This document shows positions 1-6,174 of a stretch of DNA of 15,643 nucleotides, one piece after another. The notes beneath the pieces were generated by a model. It worked only from the letters and a program-made list of their open reading frames with translations. It was not told where the DNA came from and searched no databases. The translations under genes and the position numbers were made by a program. The DNA lies in the NCBI GenBank assembly GCA_018369555.1, contig JAGZCC010000056.1, forward strand, positions 1 through 15,643, given 5' to 3'. Position 1 is the stretch's first letter. Each line of letters opens with the position of its first letter. This DNA is from Thomasclavelia spiroformis (GTDB lineage Bacteria > Bacillota_I > Bacilli_A > Erysipelotrichales > Coprobacillaceae).

Positions 1-1
1 T

Positions 2-37
2 GATTTAGAGATGCAAACTAGAGTTTTAGTGGATTAG
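2..37 (+). CDS. possible C-terminal end of an upstream gene (partial)
   Basis: One forward frame is open from the left edge and ends in TAG at 35-37, reading DLEMQTRVLVD. The other two forward frames stop within the first 21 bases. This could be the tail of the gene preceding rdgB in the same operon, but eleven residues are too few to name a family. It could also be chance. The 45 bases between this stop and rdgB contain a GC-rich hairpin and no clear promoter, which fits an intra-operon gap. Confidence 0.3.
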   Translation, partial: DLEMQTRVLVD

Positions 38-57
38 AGTTTGATTATATATTTGTG

Positions 58-78
58 TCCGCGCAACGTAGGCGCGGG
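58..78 (+). repeat. GC-rich hairpin just upstream of rdgB
   Basis: CCGCGC at 59-64 pairs perfectly with GCGCGG at 72-77 around a 7-base loop, and a T-G wobble at 58/78 adds a seventh pair. This is by far the most GC-rich stretch in its neighbourhood. The 3' arm is followed by GGGGAAATGGAGG and not by a T-run, so it is not a standard terminator. It ends six bases before the rdgB ribosome site. It may be an mRNA-processing or stability structure, or a small dispersed repeat. Confidence 0.55.
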
Positions 79-93
79 GAAATGGAGGAAAAA

Positions 94-681
94 ATGAAAG
101 AATTAATTTTAGCAACAACTAATCAGGGAAAATTAAAAGAAATCAAAGCAATGTTACAAGACATTGATATTGATGTATTATCAATGAAAGATGTTTTAGA
201 TCAAGAAATAGATATCGAAGAAACGGGAACAACTTTTAAAGAAAATGCATTAATAAAAGCTAATACAATTGCTAAACTTGTCAATAAACCAGTTTTAGCT
301 GATGATAGTGGGTTGGAAGTAGATGCATTGGATAAACAACCAGGTGTATATTCATCACGATTTCTTGGTGAAGATACAAGCTATGATATAAAAAATCAAT
401 ACATTATTGATGCGATAAAGGGAAAAGAACGTAGTGCTCGTTTTGTCTGTGCGATGGCTTTAGTTATTCCCGGTAAAGAGCCAATTATTATTGAAGAAAC
501 AATGGAAGGTTTAATCAATGATAAAATTGAAGGGGAAAATGGTTTTGGTTATGATCCAATTTTCTATTTTCCACCATGTAAAATGACTTCAGCAATGATG
601 TCAATGGAAGAAAAAAACAAATATTCACATCGTGCTAAAGCACTTAAAAAATTATATTCAATATTAAAGGAGATGTTATAA
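94..681 (+). CDS. rdgB: XTP/dITP diphosphatase (RdgB/HAM1, Ham1-like pyrophosphatase)
   Basis: House-cleaning pyrophosphatase of the ITPase/HAM1 family, which hydrolyses dITP and XTP to monophosphates so that deaminated purines stay out of DNA and RNA. From the chosen start it is about 195 residues, the usual family length. Family motifs are in order: TTNQGKLKEI at residues 8-17, ADDSGLEVDAL from about 69, PGVYSSRF, FGYDPIF from about 151, and the C-terminal SHRAKAL from 178. The ATG at 94 is chosen because GGAGG at 84-88 sits five bases upstream. A longer reading from GTG at 55 would translate the GC-rich hairpin into an arginine-rich tail that the family lacks. The stop TAA shares one base with the start of trmL, so the two are translationally coupled. 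Confidence 0.93.
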   Translation: MKELILATTNQGKLKEIKAMLQDIDIDVLSMKDVLDQEIDIEETGTTFKENALIKANTIAKLVNKPVLADDSGLEVDALDKQPGVYSSRFLGEDTSYDIKNQYIIDAIKGKERSARFVCAMALVIPGKEPIIIEETMEGLINDKIEGENGFGYDPIFYFPPCKMTSAMMSMEEKNKYSHRAKALKKLYSILKEML

Positions 682-1190
682 TGAATCACATTGTTTTAGT
701 TCATCCAGCAATTCCTCAAAATACAGGGAATATTATGAGAACTTGTGTTGCAACAAATACAGTTTTGCATATTATTAAACCAATGAGCTTTGATTTAGAT
801 GATAAAAAAATGAAAAGAGCTGGTTTAGATTATGTAAAAGATTTAGATTTACGTGTATATGAAAATTACGAGGAATTTGTGCAAAAGAATCCTGGTGAAT
901 ATCACTTTTTTACTCGCTATTCACATTTATGTTTTACGGATCAAGATTTTAGTGATGCATCTAAAGATCATTATTTATTCTTTGGACATGAACATGATGG
1001 GATTCCAAAGGAAATATTGACTCAACATTTGGATCGTTGTTTAAGAATCCCAATGAGTGATAAGGTAAGAAGTCTTAATTTATCTAATTGTGCAGCAATT
1101 TGTGTTTATGAAGTATTAAGACAACAAAATTATCCTAATTTGTCAAAAGTAGAAGTACAAAAAGGAGAAGAATTTTTATATGACTTATGA
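681..1190 (+). CDS. trmL: tRNA (cytidine(34)-2'-O)-methyltransferase TrmL (SPOUT family)
   Basis: SAM-dependent SPOUT-class methyltransferase that 2'-O-methylates the wobble base (C34, or U34 with its side-chain) of some leucine tRNAs. The 169-residue length is typical of TrmL, which has only the knotted catalytic domain. Visible motifs are PAIPQNTGNIMRTC near residues 9-22, FGHEHDGIP from 101, and IPMSDKVRSLNLSNCAAI, the deep trefoil knot that binds SAM. The start ATG overlaps the rdgB stop (TAATG) and is preceded by AAAGGAG. The last codons overlap the start of the next gene by 11 bases. Recognition of the family is secure. The choice of TrmL over other small SPOUT enzymes rests on length and the N-terminal motif. 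Confidence 0.93.
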   Translation: MNHIVLVHPAIPQNTGNIMRTCVATNTVLHIIKPMSFDLDDKKMKRAGLDYVKDLDLRVYENYEEFVQKNPGEYHFFTRYSHLCFTDQDFSDASKDHYLFFGHEHDGIPKEILTQHLDRCLRIPMSDKVRSLNLSNCAAICVYEVLRQQNYPNLSKVEVQKGEEFLYDL

Positions 1191-1830
1191 TAAAAAGGAT
1201 ATTATTTTATCAATTGTATTAATGATTTTTATTATTTCATTTGCAATTATATTTACTGTCTTTTTTAAATCATTGTATTATTTTGATATTAATTATTTAA
1301 ATATTGATAAAATCAGTGGATTTTCAGTTGAAACAATAAAAGAAAATTATAATTTGTTAATAAATTATCAGTCTATTTTTTATCAGGGAGATTTAAATTT
1401 ACCCGATTTTACAATGTCTATAGCTGGAAAAATTCATTTTCGAGAAGTAAAACAAATATTTGAAACAATTCAAGTAGGTATGCTAATTAGTGGAATAGTA
1501 TCAATTATTTTATTAATTAAAAGATTTAAAGAAAAAGAATATCGTTTTTTACGATTAACAGGAATTATAACAATACTAATTCCTTCCATATTAGCGTTTT
1601 TTGCAGCAATAGATTTTGAACAAGCTTTTATAATTTTTCATAAACTTTTTTTTAGAAATAATTTTTGGGTTTTTGATTATCAAACTGATCCAGTTATTAA
1701 AATTTTACCAGAGACATTTTTTATGCATTGTTTTATTTTAATTATTTTAATAATTGTGGTTGTAGCTGTGCTTTGCTTGATTTTTTTTCAATATAAACAA
1801 AAACAAATAATTAGCGATACTAATTTATAG
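1180..1830 (+). CDS. DUF1461 / TIGR01906-type integral membrane protein
   Basis: A 216-residue membrane protein that I place in the DUF1461 (TIGR01906) family; its function is unknown. Hydrophobic segments lie at about residues 9-29, 98-115, 127-145 and 183-206. The outer-facing loop after helix 1 carries the family-like run SGFSVETIKENYNLLINY followed by IHFREVKQIFE, and the loop before helix 4 carries FWVFDYQTDPVI then LPETFF. The ATG at 1180 lies inside the end of trmL, with AAGGAG about 12 bases upstream. Its last codons form the left arm of a hairpin shared with the convergent nuclease gene, and its stop TAG at 1828-1830 is in the right arm. Confidence 0.8.
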   Translation: MTYDKKDIILSIVLMIFIISFAIIFTVFFKSLYYFDINYLNIDKISGFSVETIKENYNLLINYQSIFYQGDLNLPDFTMSIAGKIHFREVKQIFETIQVGMLISGIVSIILLIKRFKEKEYRFLRLTGIITILIPSILAFFAAIDFEQAFIIFHKLFFRNNFWVFDYQTDPVIKILPETFFMHCFILIILIIVVVAVLCLIFFQYKQKQIISDTNL

Positions 1831-1838
1831 TATCGCTA
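1812..1838. terminator. bidirectional terminator shared by two convergent, overlapping genes
   Basis: A perfect 11-bp stem (TAGCGATACTA at 1812-1822 with its complement at 1828-1838) encloses the 5-base loop ATTTA. Both flanking genes end inside it: the plus-strand TAG is 1828-1830 and the minus-strand TAG is 1820-1822, so the coding regions overlap by 11 bases. The sequence after the hairpin is T-rich on the minus strand (ATTATTTGTTTTTG). It has little T-run on the plus strand, so termination is probably better for the nuclease transcript. Confidence 0.65.
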
Positions 1839-2515
1839 TAATCATGAATTTGAGGCTTTGTAGCAATAAATAAAGTCTTTTTTTTATTAGTAAGTATTTT
1901 AAATAAAATACTTATAAATATAAAAATACTAATTAATAAAAATATTAATAACTTATTATATATAAAATAAACATAACATAACAAGATAGTTATTAATAAA
2001 GAAATAATGGGATAGTAAAACGGAATATTTTTTGATAACAACTTAGATTTTTTTAAAAAATAGCATAACATATCATGATCCCATAATTCAACATTATTAA
2101 TATTAGCTAAATTTATAGCTGCTCTAGAAAAAGTATTATTAGTAAAAACAACAGGTATATCACATTGATAATAAACGCATCCAGCTATTGCTTCTTGGAT
2201 AGCTTTGATGCCAACTGGCTTATTATATCGTTTACATTGAATGGCATAAGTATAATCTTCTTTTTTTGCAAGGATATCAATACCATAATCATTACTGCTT
2301 TTTGAAATACGCACATCTTTAAAACCATTTTTTTCTAATAATATTTTTGTAAATGCTTCAAATTGATAGCCATCAAGATTATTAATAGATTCTAAATTTA
2401 AGTTATTAAAATAGATATTTTTAATAATTTGATAAATAATTTTAATAACTAATCTAATGATTTTAAACGGTAAAATAATAATAGTATTAATTAACCAAAC
2501 AAATAAAAGTTTCAT
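1820..2515 (-). CDS. membrane-anchored Mrr-type restriction endonuclease-like protein
   Basis: A 231-residue protein with a central restriction-endonuclease fold of the Mrr_cat type between membrane segments. Residues 3-31 are hydrophobic. Residues 47-160 hold the nuclease: LDGYQFEAFTKILLEKNGF with E53, then DYGIDIL with D80 and AIQCKRY with Q93 and K95. That is the D-(Q)xK catalytic arrangement of the family. At about 166-186 and 189-204 two more membrane segments follow. All expected catalytic residues are present, so the domain is probably active. GGAGGT lies five bases before the ATG. No methyltransferase or specificity gene is nearby, so it is a stand-alone nuclease. Such proteins may cut modified or foreign DNA; the target is unknown. 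Confidence 0.85.
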   Translation of the reverse strand: MKLLFVWLINTIIILPFKIIRLVIKIIYQIIKNIYFNNLNLESINNLDGYQFEAFTKILLEKNGFKDVRISKSSNDYGIDILAKKEDYTYAIQCKRYNKPVGIKAIQEAIAGCVYYQCDIPVVFTNNTFSRAAINLANINNVELWDHDMLCYFLKKSKLLSKNIPFYYPIISLLITILLCYVYFIYNKLLIFLLISIFIFISILFKILTNKKKTLFIATKPQIHDYSDTIN

Positions 2516-2534
2516 AAACTACCTCCGTTTGTTT

Positions 2535-2543
2535 ATTATAACA
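2535..2543 (-). promoter_or_regulatory. extended -10 promoter of the Mrr-type nuclease gene
   Basis: On the minus strand the sequence reads TGTTATAAT, a perfect -10 with the TGn extension, about 20 bases upstream of the start codon. I see no good -35 at normal spacing, which extended -10 promoters tolerate. The predicted leader is short and contains the GGAGGT ribosome site. Confidence 0.55.
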
Positions 2544-2920
2544 CAATTATAAATAAAGTTTTTAATAAAAATTTATATTAGGACCTATATAAGTAGTGAA
2601 AATAAGTTGTTTTTAATATTTGGAAAGAAAATTGCAAATATCTATAAGTAAAAATTGAAAATAAAATATTGCTTATTGATTGACAGGAAAATATATGCGG
2701 GTTACTATAGCAACGTAAATATCGTTTATACTAATAAATGAAATTAATTTTAATAACAGTTATAAATGTTTAAATGGAGATTTTTGAATTACTTAATACT
2801 TATTTAAATTAAAGAAAAATATTTGATAAATTTTTATTTGTCATTGTTTGTATTGATATTAAACTATATTTACTAATCTATTAAATAAGATGAAGATGTT
2901 TAAAATAGAAAAGGAGGTAA
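2544..2920. other. AT-rich intergenic region of about 400 bases
   Basis: No open frame with a ribosome site, no tRNA and no convincing hairpin terminator is visible between the nuclease promoter and the next gene. The only strong signal is the consensus-like promoter at 2680-2708. A transcript from it would have a roughly 200-base leader before the gene at 2924. Confidence 0.5.
2680..2708 (+). promoter_or_regulatory. consensus-like sigma-A promoter with a long leader
   Basis: TTGACA at 2680-2685 is a perfect -35. After exactly 17 bases comes TACTAT at 2703-2708, a four-of-six -10. Transcription would start near 2715, about 200 bases before the membrane-protein gene. Either that leader is regulatory or the promoter drives a small RNA. 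I see no terminator that would end such an RNA before the gene. Confidence 0.6.
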
Positions 2921-2923
2921 ATG

Positions 2924-3331
2924 ATGGTTAAAAGTAGAACATTATTATTTATTGCAGGTTTAGTTTGGTTATTTGCGGGATTTAATATTTTAAAAATAGG
3001 CATGTTTTCATATATTGGACATATTAATTTATTTAATTTACTATGTTCATTATTTATATTTTTAATATTTTGGTTTATAATTTTTAAAAAATTAGTTATT
3101 AAGCATACAGTTCGAATAAAAGGATATAAAGATTCAAAGAAATATTTTTGGAATTTTTTTGATATACCCTCATTTATAATCATGGCATTTATGATTACTA
3201 TTGGAATTTTTATACGCACTTTGAATCTTTTCCCAGATGTTTTAATAGCTATTTTTTATTCTGGATTAGGATTGGCTTTGTTTGAAGCTGGTATCATGTT
3301 TTTGAAAAATTATTTTTATTATTCTAATTGA
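2924..3331 (+). CDS. small four-helix membrane protein, conserved hypothetical
   Basis: A 135-residue, strongly hydrophobic protein that I cannot assign to a named family, although its look (FIAGLVWLFAGFNIL near the start, WNFFDIPSFIIMAFMITIG in the third helix) resembles uncharacterised Clostridia/Erysipelotrichia membrane proteins. Four membrane segments are visible at about residues 6-25, 34-55, 80-98 and 105-127. A basic loop (KHTVRIKGYKDSKK) between helices 2 and 3 is probably cytoplasmic. Two ATGs are adjacent. The second, at 2924, is preferred because AAGGAGG at 2911-2917 lies six bases upstream of it and only three from the first. A 125-base gap with its own promoter signal precedes the next gene. 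Function unknown. Confidence 0.7.
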   Translation: MVKSRTLLFIAGLVWLFAGFNILKIGMFSYIGHINLFNLLCSLFIFLIFWFIIFKKLVIKHTVRIKGYKDSKKYFWNFFDIPSFIIMAFMITIGIFIRTLNLFPDVLIAIFYSGLGLALFEAGIMFLKNYFYYSN

Positions 3332-3444
3332 TTTTTTATGTTAAGGTATGTGTATCTAAGTATCGAGGGTTTATTTAACTTATTTTGTGATGTGATCATA
3401 TTATCCATTATTATGATAATTAAGATTTTTGGAATATGAGGATT

Positions 3445-3453
3445 TGATATAAT
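3445..3453 (+). promoter_or_regulatory. extended -10 promoter of the DUF2871 gene
   Basis: TGATATAAT is a perfect TATAAT with a TGn extension, followed seven to eight bases later by the probable transcription start near 3460. It overlaps the region just before an in-frame ATG at 3456, so that ATG would lie at or before the start of the RNA. This argues for the downstream TTG as the real start codon. Confidence 0.5.
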
Positions 3454-3476
3454 TTATGAAAAAGGGGGAAGAGAAA

Positions 3477-3896
3477 TTGATAAAAAAAATGATTAATACA
3501 TCATTTGTATATCTGATACTAGCATTAATATCTGGTGTTTTTTATAGAGAATTTACAAAATTTAATGGTTTTACTGAAAAAACTACTCTTGGAGTAGTAC
3601 ATACACATTTATTTGTATTAGGCGTATTATTATTTCTTATATTAGCACTATTTTTAAATAATTGTAGCAATCTTTTAGAAAATACTAAAATAAAGAAATT
3701 TTATATTTTATATAATTTATCGCTAATCATGGTTTCTATAACATTATTAGTTCGAGGAATTATACAGGTTTTAAATATTAATTTATCATCAACAATGAAT
3801 GCCGCACTTTCAGGTTTTGCAGGTATTTCGCATATTTTATTGACAATAAGTTTAGTATTATTCTTTTTTCTTTTAAAAAGAACTATAAAAAATTAA
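3477..3896 (+). CDS. DUF2871 family membrane protein
   Basis: A four-helix membrane protein of about 139 residues matching DUF2871: INTSFVYLILALISGVFYRE at the N-terminus, FTEKTTLGVVHTHLFVLG in the first loop and second helix, and a C-terminal helix ending in a short basic tail. Its function is unknown; the HTH motif in helix 2 is a conserved histidine pair. I take TTG at 3477 as the start: AAAGGGGGAAGAG at 3461-3473 is a strong ribosome site about eight bases upstream, and it gives the short N-terminus usual in the family. The ATG at 3456 has no ribosome site and coincides with the predicted transcription start. ATG at 3489 is too far from the ribosome site. Confidence 0.75.
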   Translation: MIKKMINTSFVYLILALISGVFYREFTKFNGFTEKTTLGVVHTHLFVLGVLLFLILALFLNNCSNLLENTKIKKFYILYNLSLIMVSITLLVRGIIQVLNINLSSTMNAALSGFAGISHILLTISLVLFFFLLKRTIKN

Positions 3897-3978
3897 AGAA
3901 AGTGATTTTATTTTTCTATTTAAATTTTATAGATAATTAATAGGTATTTATTTTGTAATTTATTGAAAATTATATATT

Positions 3979-4026
3979 AAAAAAGGAAGTTTAAGATATC
4001 ATATCGTAATCTTCCTTTTGATTTTT
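3979..4026. terminator. long bidirectional hairpin terminator downstream of the DUF2871 gene
   Basis: AAAAGGAAG at 3981-3989 pairs with CTTCCTTTT at 4011-4019, and the stem continues inward (TTA/TAA, GATA/TATC) through two single mismatches to a tight TCA loop. The plus strand continues with GATTTTTTC and the minus strand with TTTTTTAATATA, so it can work in both directions. It closes the DUF2871 transcript and backs up the rubrerythrin terminator. Confidence 0.75.
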
Positions 4027-4069
4027 TCTATTTAAATATTTATAAATTGTATCTATATTATACAAATTT

Positions 4070-4121
4070 AAAAAAGTCTCTATAATATAAGACTAGATAA
4101 AACAGTCTATTTTATAGAGAC
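4070..4121 (-). terminator. Rho-independent terminator of the perR-rbr operon
   Basis: On the minus strand GTCTCTATAA (4112-4121) pairs with TTATAGAGAC (4076-4085), with an inner AGACT/AGTCT stem in the loop. It is followed directly by TTTTTTAAATTTG. It lies 12 bases beyond the rubrerythrin stop. Confidence 0.85.
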
Positions 4122-4133
4122 AATTTATTTAGT

Positions 4134-4718
4134 TTATCCTAAAAAGAAAGTATTAACTTCAAAATGTGCTTTTGGGTGATCACATGCTGGACATTTTTCA
4201 GGTGCTTCTAATCCTTCGTAAATGAATCCGCAGTTATTACATTTCCATACTACTGGTGCTTCACGTTTAAATGTAGAACCATTTTCTAAAGCTTCAAGCA
4301 ATTTTAAATATCGAGCTTCATGGTGTTTTTCTGCGATTGCAATACTTTCTAAAGTATTTGCAATTTCTTCAAAGCCTTCTTCACGTGCAGTTTTAGCAAA
4401 ACTTGGATACATATTTGTGTATTCTTCGTTTTCTCCAGCAGCTGCGGCTTTTAAGTTTTCAGCAGTAGTTCCTAATAATACAGGGAAATTTCCTTCTGTA
4501 TATAAAGTTTCACCAGCTAAATCTTTATTCATAAATTTCATTAATCTTTTAGCATGTTCTTTTTCTTGATTGGCAGTTTCTAAAAAGATGTTTTGAATTT
4601 GTACAAATCCTTCTTTTTTAGCAATTGAAGCATAGTATGTATAACGATTACGTGCTTGACTTTCACCTGCAAATGCATGCATTAAATTATTAGCAGTTTT
4701 AGTTCCTTTAAGTGTCAT
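4134..4718 (-). CDS. rbr: rubrerythrin
   Basis: Cytoplasmic non-haem iron peroxidase of anaerobes that reduces hydrogen peroxide to water with electrons passed through its own rubredoxin domain. It has 194 residues, the standard two-domain form. Residues 1-145 are the four-helix ferritin-like diiron domain, with E19, E52, H55, the 96-99 Glu cluster, E130 and H133 as probable metal ligands. Residues 155-194 are the rubredoxin domain with C160, C163, C176 and C179 binding one iron. Nothing essential is missing. GGAGG lies nine bases before the ATG and overlaps the end of perR, whose stop codon is only one base away, so the two genes form an operon. Expression should rise when PerR is oxidised. 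Confidence 0.97.
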   Translation of the reverse strand: MTLKGTKTANNLMHAFAGESQARNRYTYYASIAKKEGFVQIQNIFLETANQEKEHAKRLMKFMNKDLAGETLYTEGNFPVLLGTTAENLKAAAAGENEEYTNMYPSFAKTAREEGFEEIANTLESIAIAEKHHEARYLKLLEALENGSTFKREAPVVWKCNNCGFIYEGLEAPEKCPACDHPKAHFEVNTFFLG

Positions 4719-4719
4719 T

Positions 4720-5121
4720 TTAGTTTTCCTCCATTTTTTTAATTTCTAAACATTTTTTACAAATACCACTAAAAACAAGTTCGACTTTTTCAATTTTGTG
4801 TTCAGTTTGATTTTGTACATTATTACTAATATTTTCATTATAAGTAATATCAAATACTTGTTGGCAGTGATTACAAATAAAATGATGATGTGCTGATAAA
4901 TCAGCATCAAAATGTATAGTAGACTGACCAATATCCAGTTTACGTATCTTGTTTACCTTTACTAAGAAATTTAAATTACGATAAACGGTCCCTAAACTTA
5001 ATTCTGGATTATCTATTTTTAAATCACTATAAATTTTTTCTGCTGTTGGATGGTCACATCTATTTTTTAAATTTTGATATATTGACTCACGTTGTTTTGA
5101 GTATCTAGTTATCTTTGTCAT
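4720..5121 (-). CDS. perR: Fur-family peroxide-stress repressor PerR
   Basis: A 133-residue Fur-family metalloregulator. The N-terminal winged helix has the recognition stretch LSLGTVYRNLNFL (residues 41-53). The regulatory metal residues align one for one with B. subtilis PerR: H24, D72, H78, H80 and D91 correspond to its H37, D85, H91, H93 and D104. The Asp at 91 favours PerR over Fur. C83, C86, C121 and C124 form the structural zinc site. Fe-loaded PerR represses; peroxide oxidises the histidine ligands and releases DNA. GGAGG lies before the ATG. The promoter region is covered by a 41-bp palindrome, so it almost certainly represses itself and the downstream rubrerythrin gene. A nickel- or zinc-specific paralogue is possible but less likely. 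Confidence 0.9.
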   Translation of the reverse strand: MTKITRYSKQRESIYQNLKNRCDHPTAEKIYSDLKIDNPELSLGTVYRNLNFLVKVNKIRKLDIGQSTIHFDADLSAHHHFICNHCQQVFDITYNENISNNVQNQTEHKIEKVELVFSGICKKCLEIKKMEEN

Positions 5122-5134
5122 TGATCCTCCTCGA

Positions 5135-5175
5135 TAATATATTATAATAGTAATGATTACTATTATAATATATTA
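5135..5175. promoter_or_regulatory. 41-bp perfect palindrome, PerR operator candidate
   Basis: Twenty bases on each side of the G at 5155 are perfectly self-complementary. It contains TTATAAT at 5142-5148 and its mirror ATTATAA at 5162-5168, the half-site of the Per box (TTATAATnATTATAA). Read as two overlapping boxes (5142-5156 and 5154-5168), each has one perfect and one degenerate half. It covers the -10 and the start of transcription of perR, a natural place for repression. Confidence 0.75.
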
Positions 5176-5193
5176 AAATATTTAATTAGTCAA
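5165..5193 (-). promoter_or_regulatory. perR-rbr promoter
   Basis: On the minus strand TTGACT (5188-5193) is separated by 17 bases from TATTAT (5165-5170), predicting a start near 5158, inside the palindrome. The -35 directly abuts the small hairpin at the end of ylbJ. Confidence 0.7.
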
Positions 5194-5208
5194 CTATAAC
5201 GATTATAG
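5194..5208 (-). terminator. weak stop-codon hairpin at the end of ylbJ
   Basis: CTATAA-TCG-TTATAG on the minus strand is a six-pair AT-rich hairpin whose left arm contains the ylbJ stop TAA. No T-run follows; the next bases are the perR -35. It is probably a poor terminator, so some ylbJ transcripts may read into perR-rbr. Confidence 0.3.
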
Positions 5209-6117
5209 AATAAAAGTATATACTAATAGACATAAACAAAACGAACAAATTCCATGATATAAACGAGCTAGAAAATACTTTTTAAAACTATAATTAACAT
5301 CATCCAATAAATTATCAGTCTGCATCATAACACTAATCCCACTAAATGATAAATTAAAACATACTAAGCTATAAACAAGCGGTGTATGTTTAAATTGTAA
5401 TAATTGCAAACTACCAGAGCTAAATTCCAAAACACCTTGAATCACGGCATTAAAAAAATTATTATTAATGATATTAGATAGAGCATAACCAATAAATTGA
5501 AAAACAAGCATGTATCCTAAAATAAAAATAAAAGTATAACAAGAACTAAGAATACTTTGTTTTAATGCAACGACAAAACTTAAATGTGGTTGAAGAAGAG
5601 TTGTTAAGGATTCTTTGAGTGTTTGAAATTTATATTGTTTATGATAGAATAATGCTCTAGCAAGACTAGGTAAAATATGGCATAAATATATTATCATAGG
5701 ATTTTCTAGGTTTAGAGATACAAAGATAAATGATATTGAAGCAAATGAAGCAATTGATAATAAATGTTGTAATTCATGGTCATCAATATATTTTAAAGTG
5801 TAGGCTTCTTTGATCATTTTTATATTTGTAGGATAGCCACAAAAAAATGAGATAAAGTATATTGATGCCATAATTGGTGATAATTTAAAAAGAGGTTTGA
5901 ACAAAAATTGAATAAAATAGCTAAACAGATTTAATAAACCTAATGATAAGCATAAAGATATTAAAATCATAAAAGGTAGTAATGAAGGTAAAAGATTATT
6001 AATAACTATTTTAATGACATTATTAGATAAAGCAACGATTTGAAACATATTAAAGAATGAAAATAAAGTGATAAATATAACTAATAATAAGGTGAAATAA
6101 TAATTTATTTTTTTCAT
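5203..6117 (-). CDS. ylbJ: YlbJ-like sporulation-type integral membrane protein (nucleoside-recognition/Gate domain)
   Basis: A polytopic membrane protein of 304 residues with about eight hydrophobic segments. It resembles YlbJ, a Gate-domain protein linked to spore formation in Bacillus. Key family features are NNLLPSLLPFMILISLCLS in the second helix, FISFFCGYPTNIKMIKE (the FxSGYP-like turn, here FCGYP) and the following LLSIASFASISFIF. It is shorter and more divergent than B. subtilis YlbJ, so the role is inferred only. ATG at 6117 is chosen because AGAAGG lies seven bases upstream; a TTG at 6135 would add six residues but has no ribosome site. It is divergent from hflX with only 57 bases between starts, and I see no clear promoter for either gene there. 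Confidence 0.78.
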   Translation of the reverse strand: MKKINYYFTLLLVIFITLFSFFNMFQIVALSNNVIKIVINNLLPSLLPFMILISLCLSLGLLNLFSYFIQFLFKPLFKLSPIMASIYFISFFCGYPTNIKMIKEAYTLKYIDDHELQHLLSIASFASISFIFVSLNLENPMIIYLCHILPSLARALFYHKQYKFQTLKESLTTLLQPHLSFVVALKQSILSSCYTFIFILGYMLVFQFIGYALSNIINNNFFNAVIQGVLEFSSGSLQLLQFKHTPLVYSLVCFNLSFSGISVMMQTDNLLDDVNYSFKKYFLARLYHGICSFCLCLLVYTFIL

Positions 6118-6174
6118 ATGTTTTCCTTCTAGCAATATTTATTTAGATACGATAAAATTAGATGAGGTGAAATA

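Noticed and set aside
55..93. Longer rdgB from GTG at 55
   Set aside because: It translates the GC hairpin into an arginine-rich tail absent from the family; GGAGG is placed correctly for ATG at 94.
2536..2552. TTATAA inverted repeat at the nuclease promoter as a PerR site
   Set aside because: The half-sites are three bases apart rather than one, and the -10 explains most of the match.
2881..3219. Minus-strand open frame opposite the small membrane protein
   Set aside because: It lacks a ribosome site and mirrors a gene with a strong one on the other strand.
4222..4569. Plus-strand open frame opposite rubrerythrin
   Set aside because: It is a shadow of a well-identified gene with catalytic residues intact.
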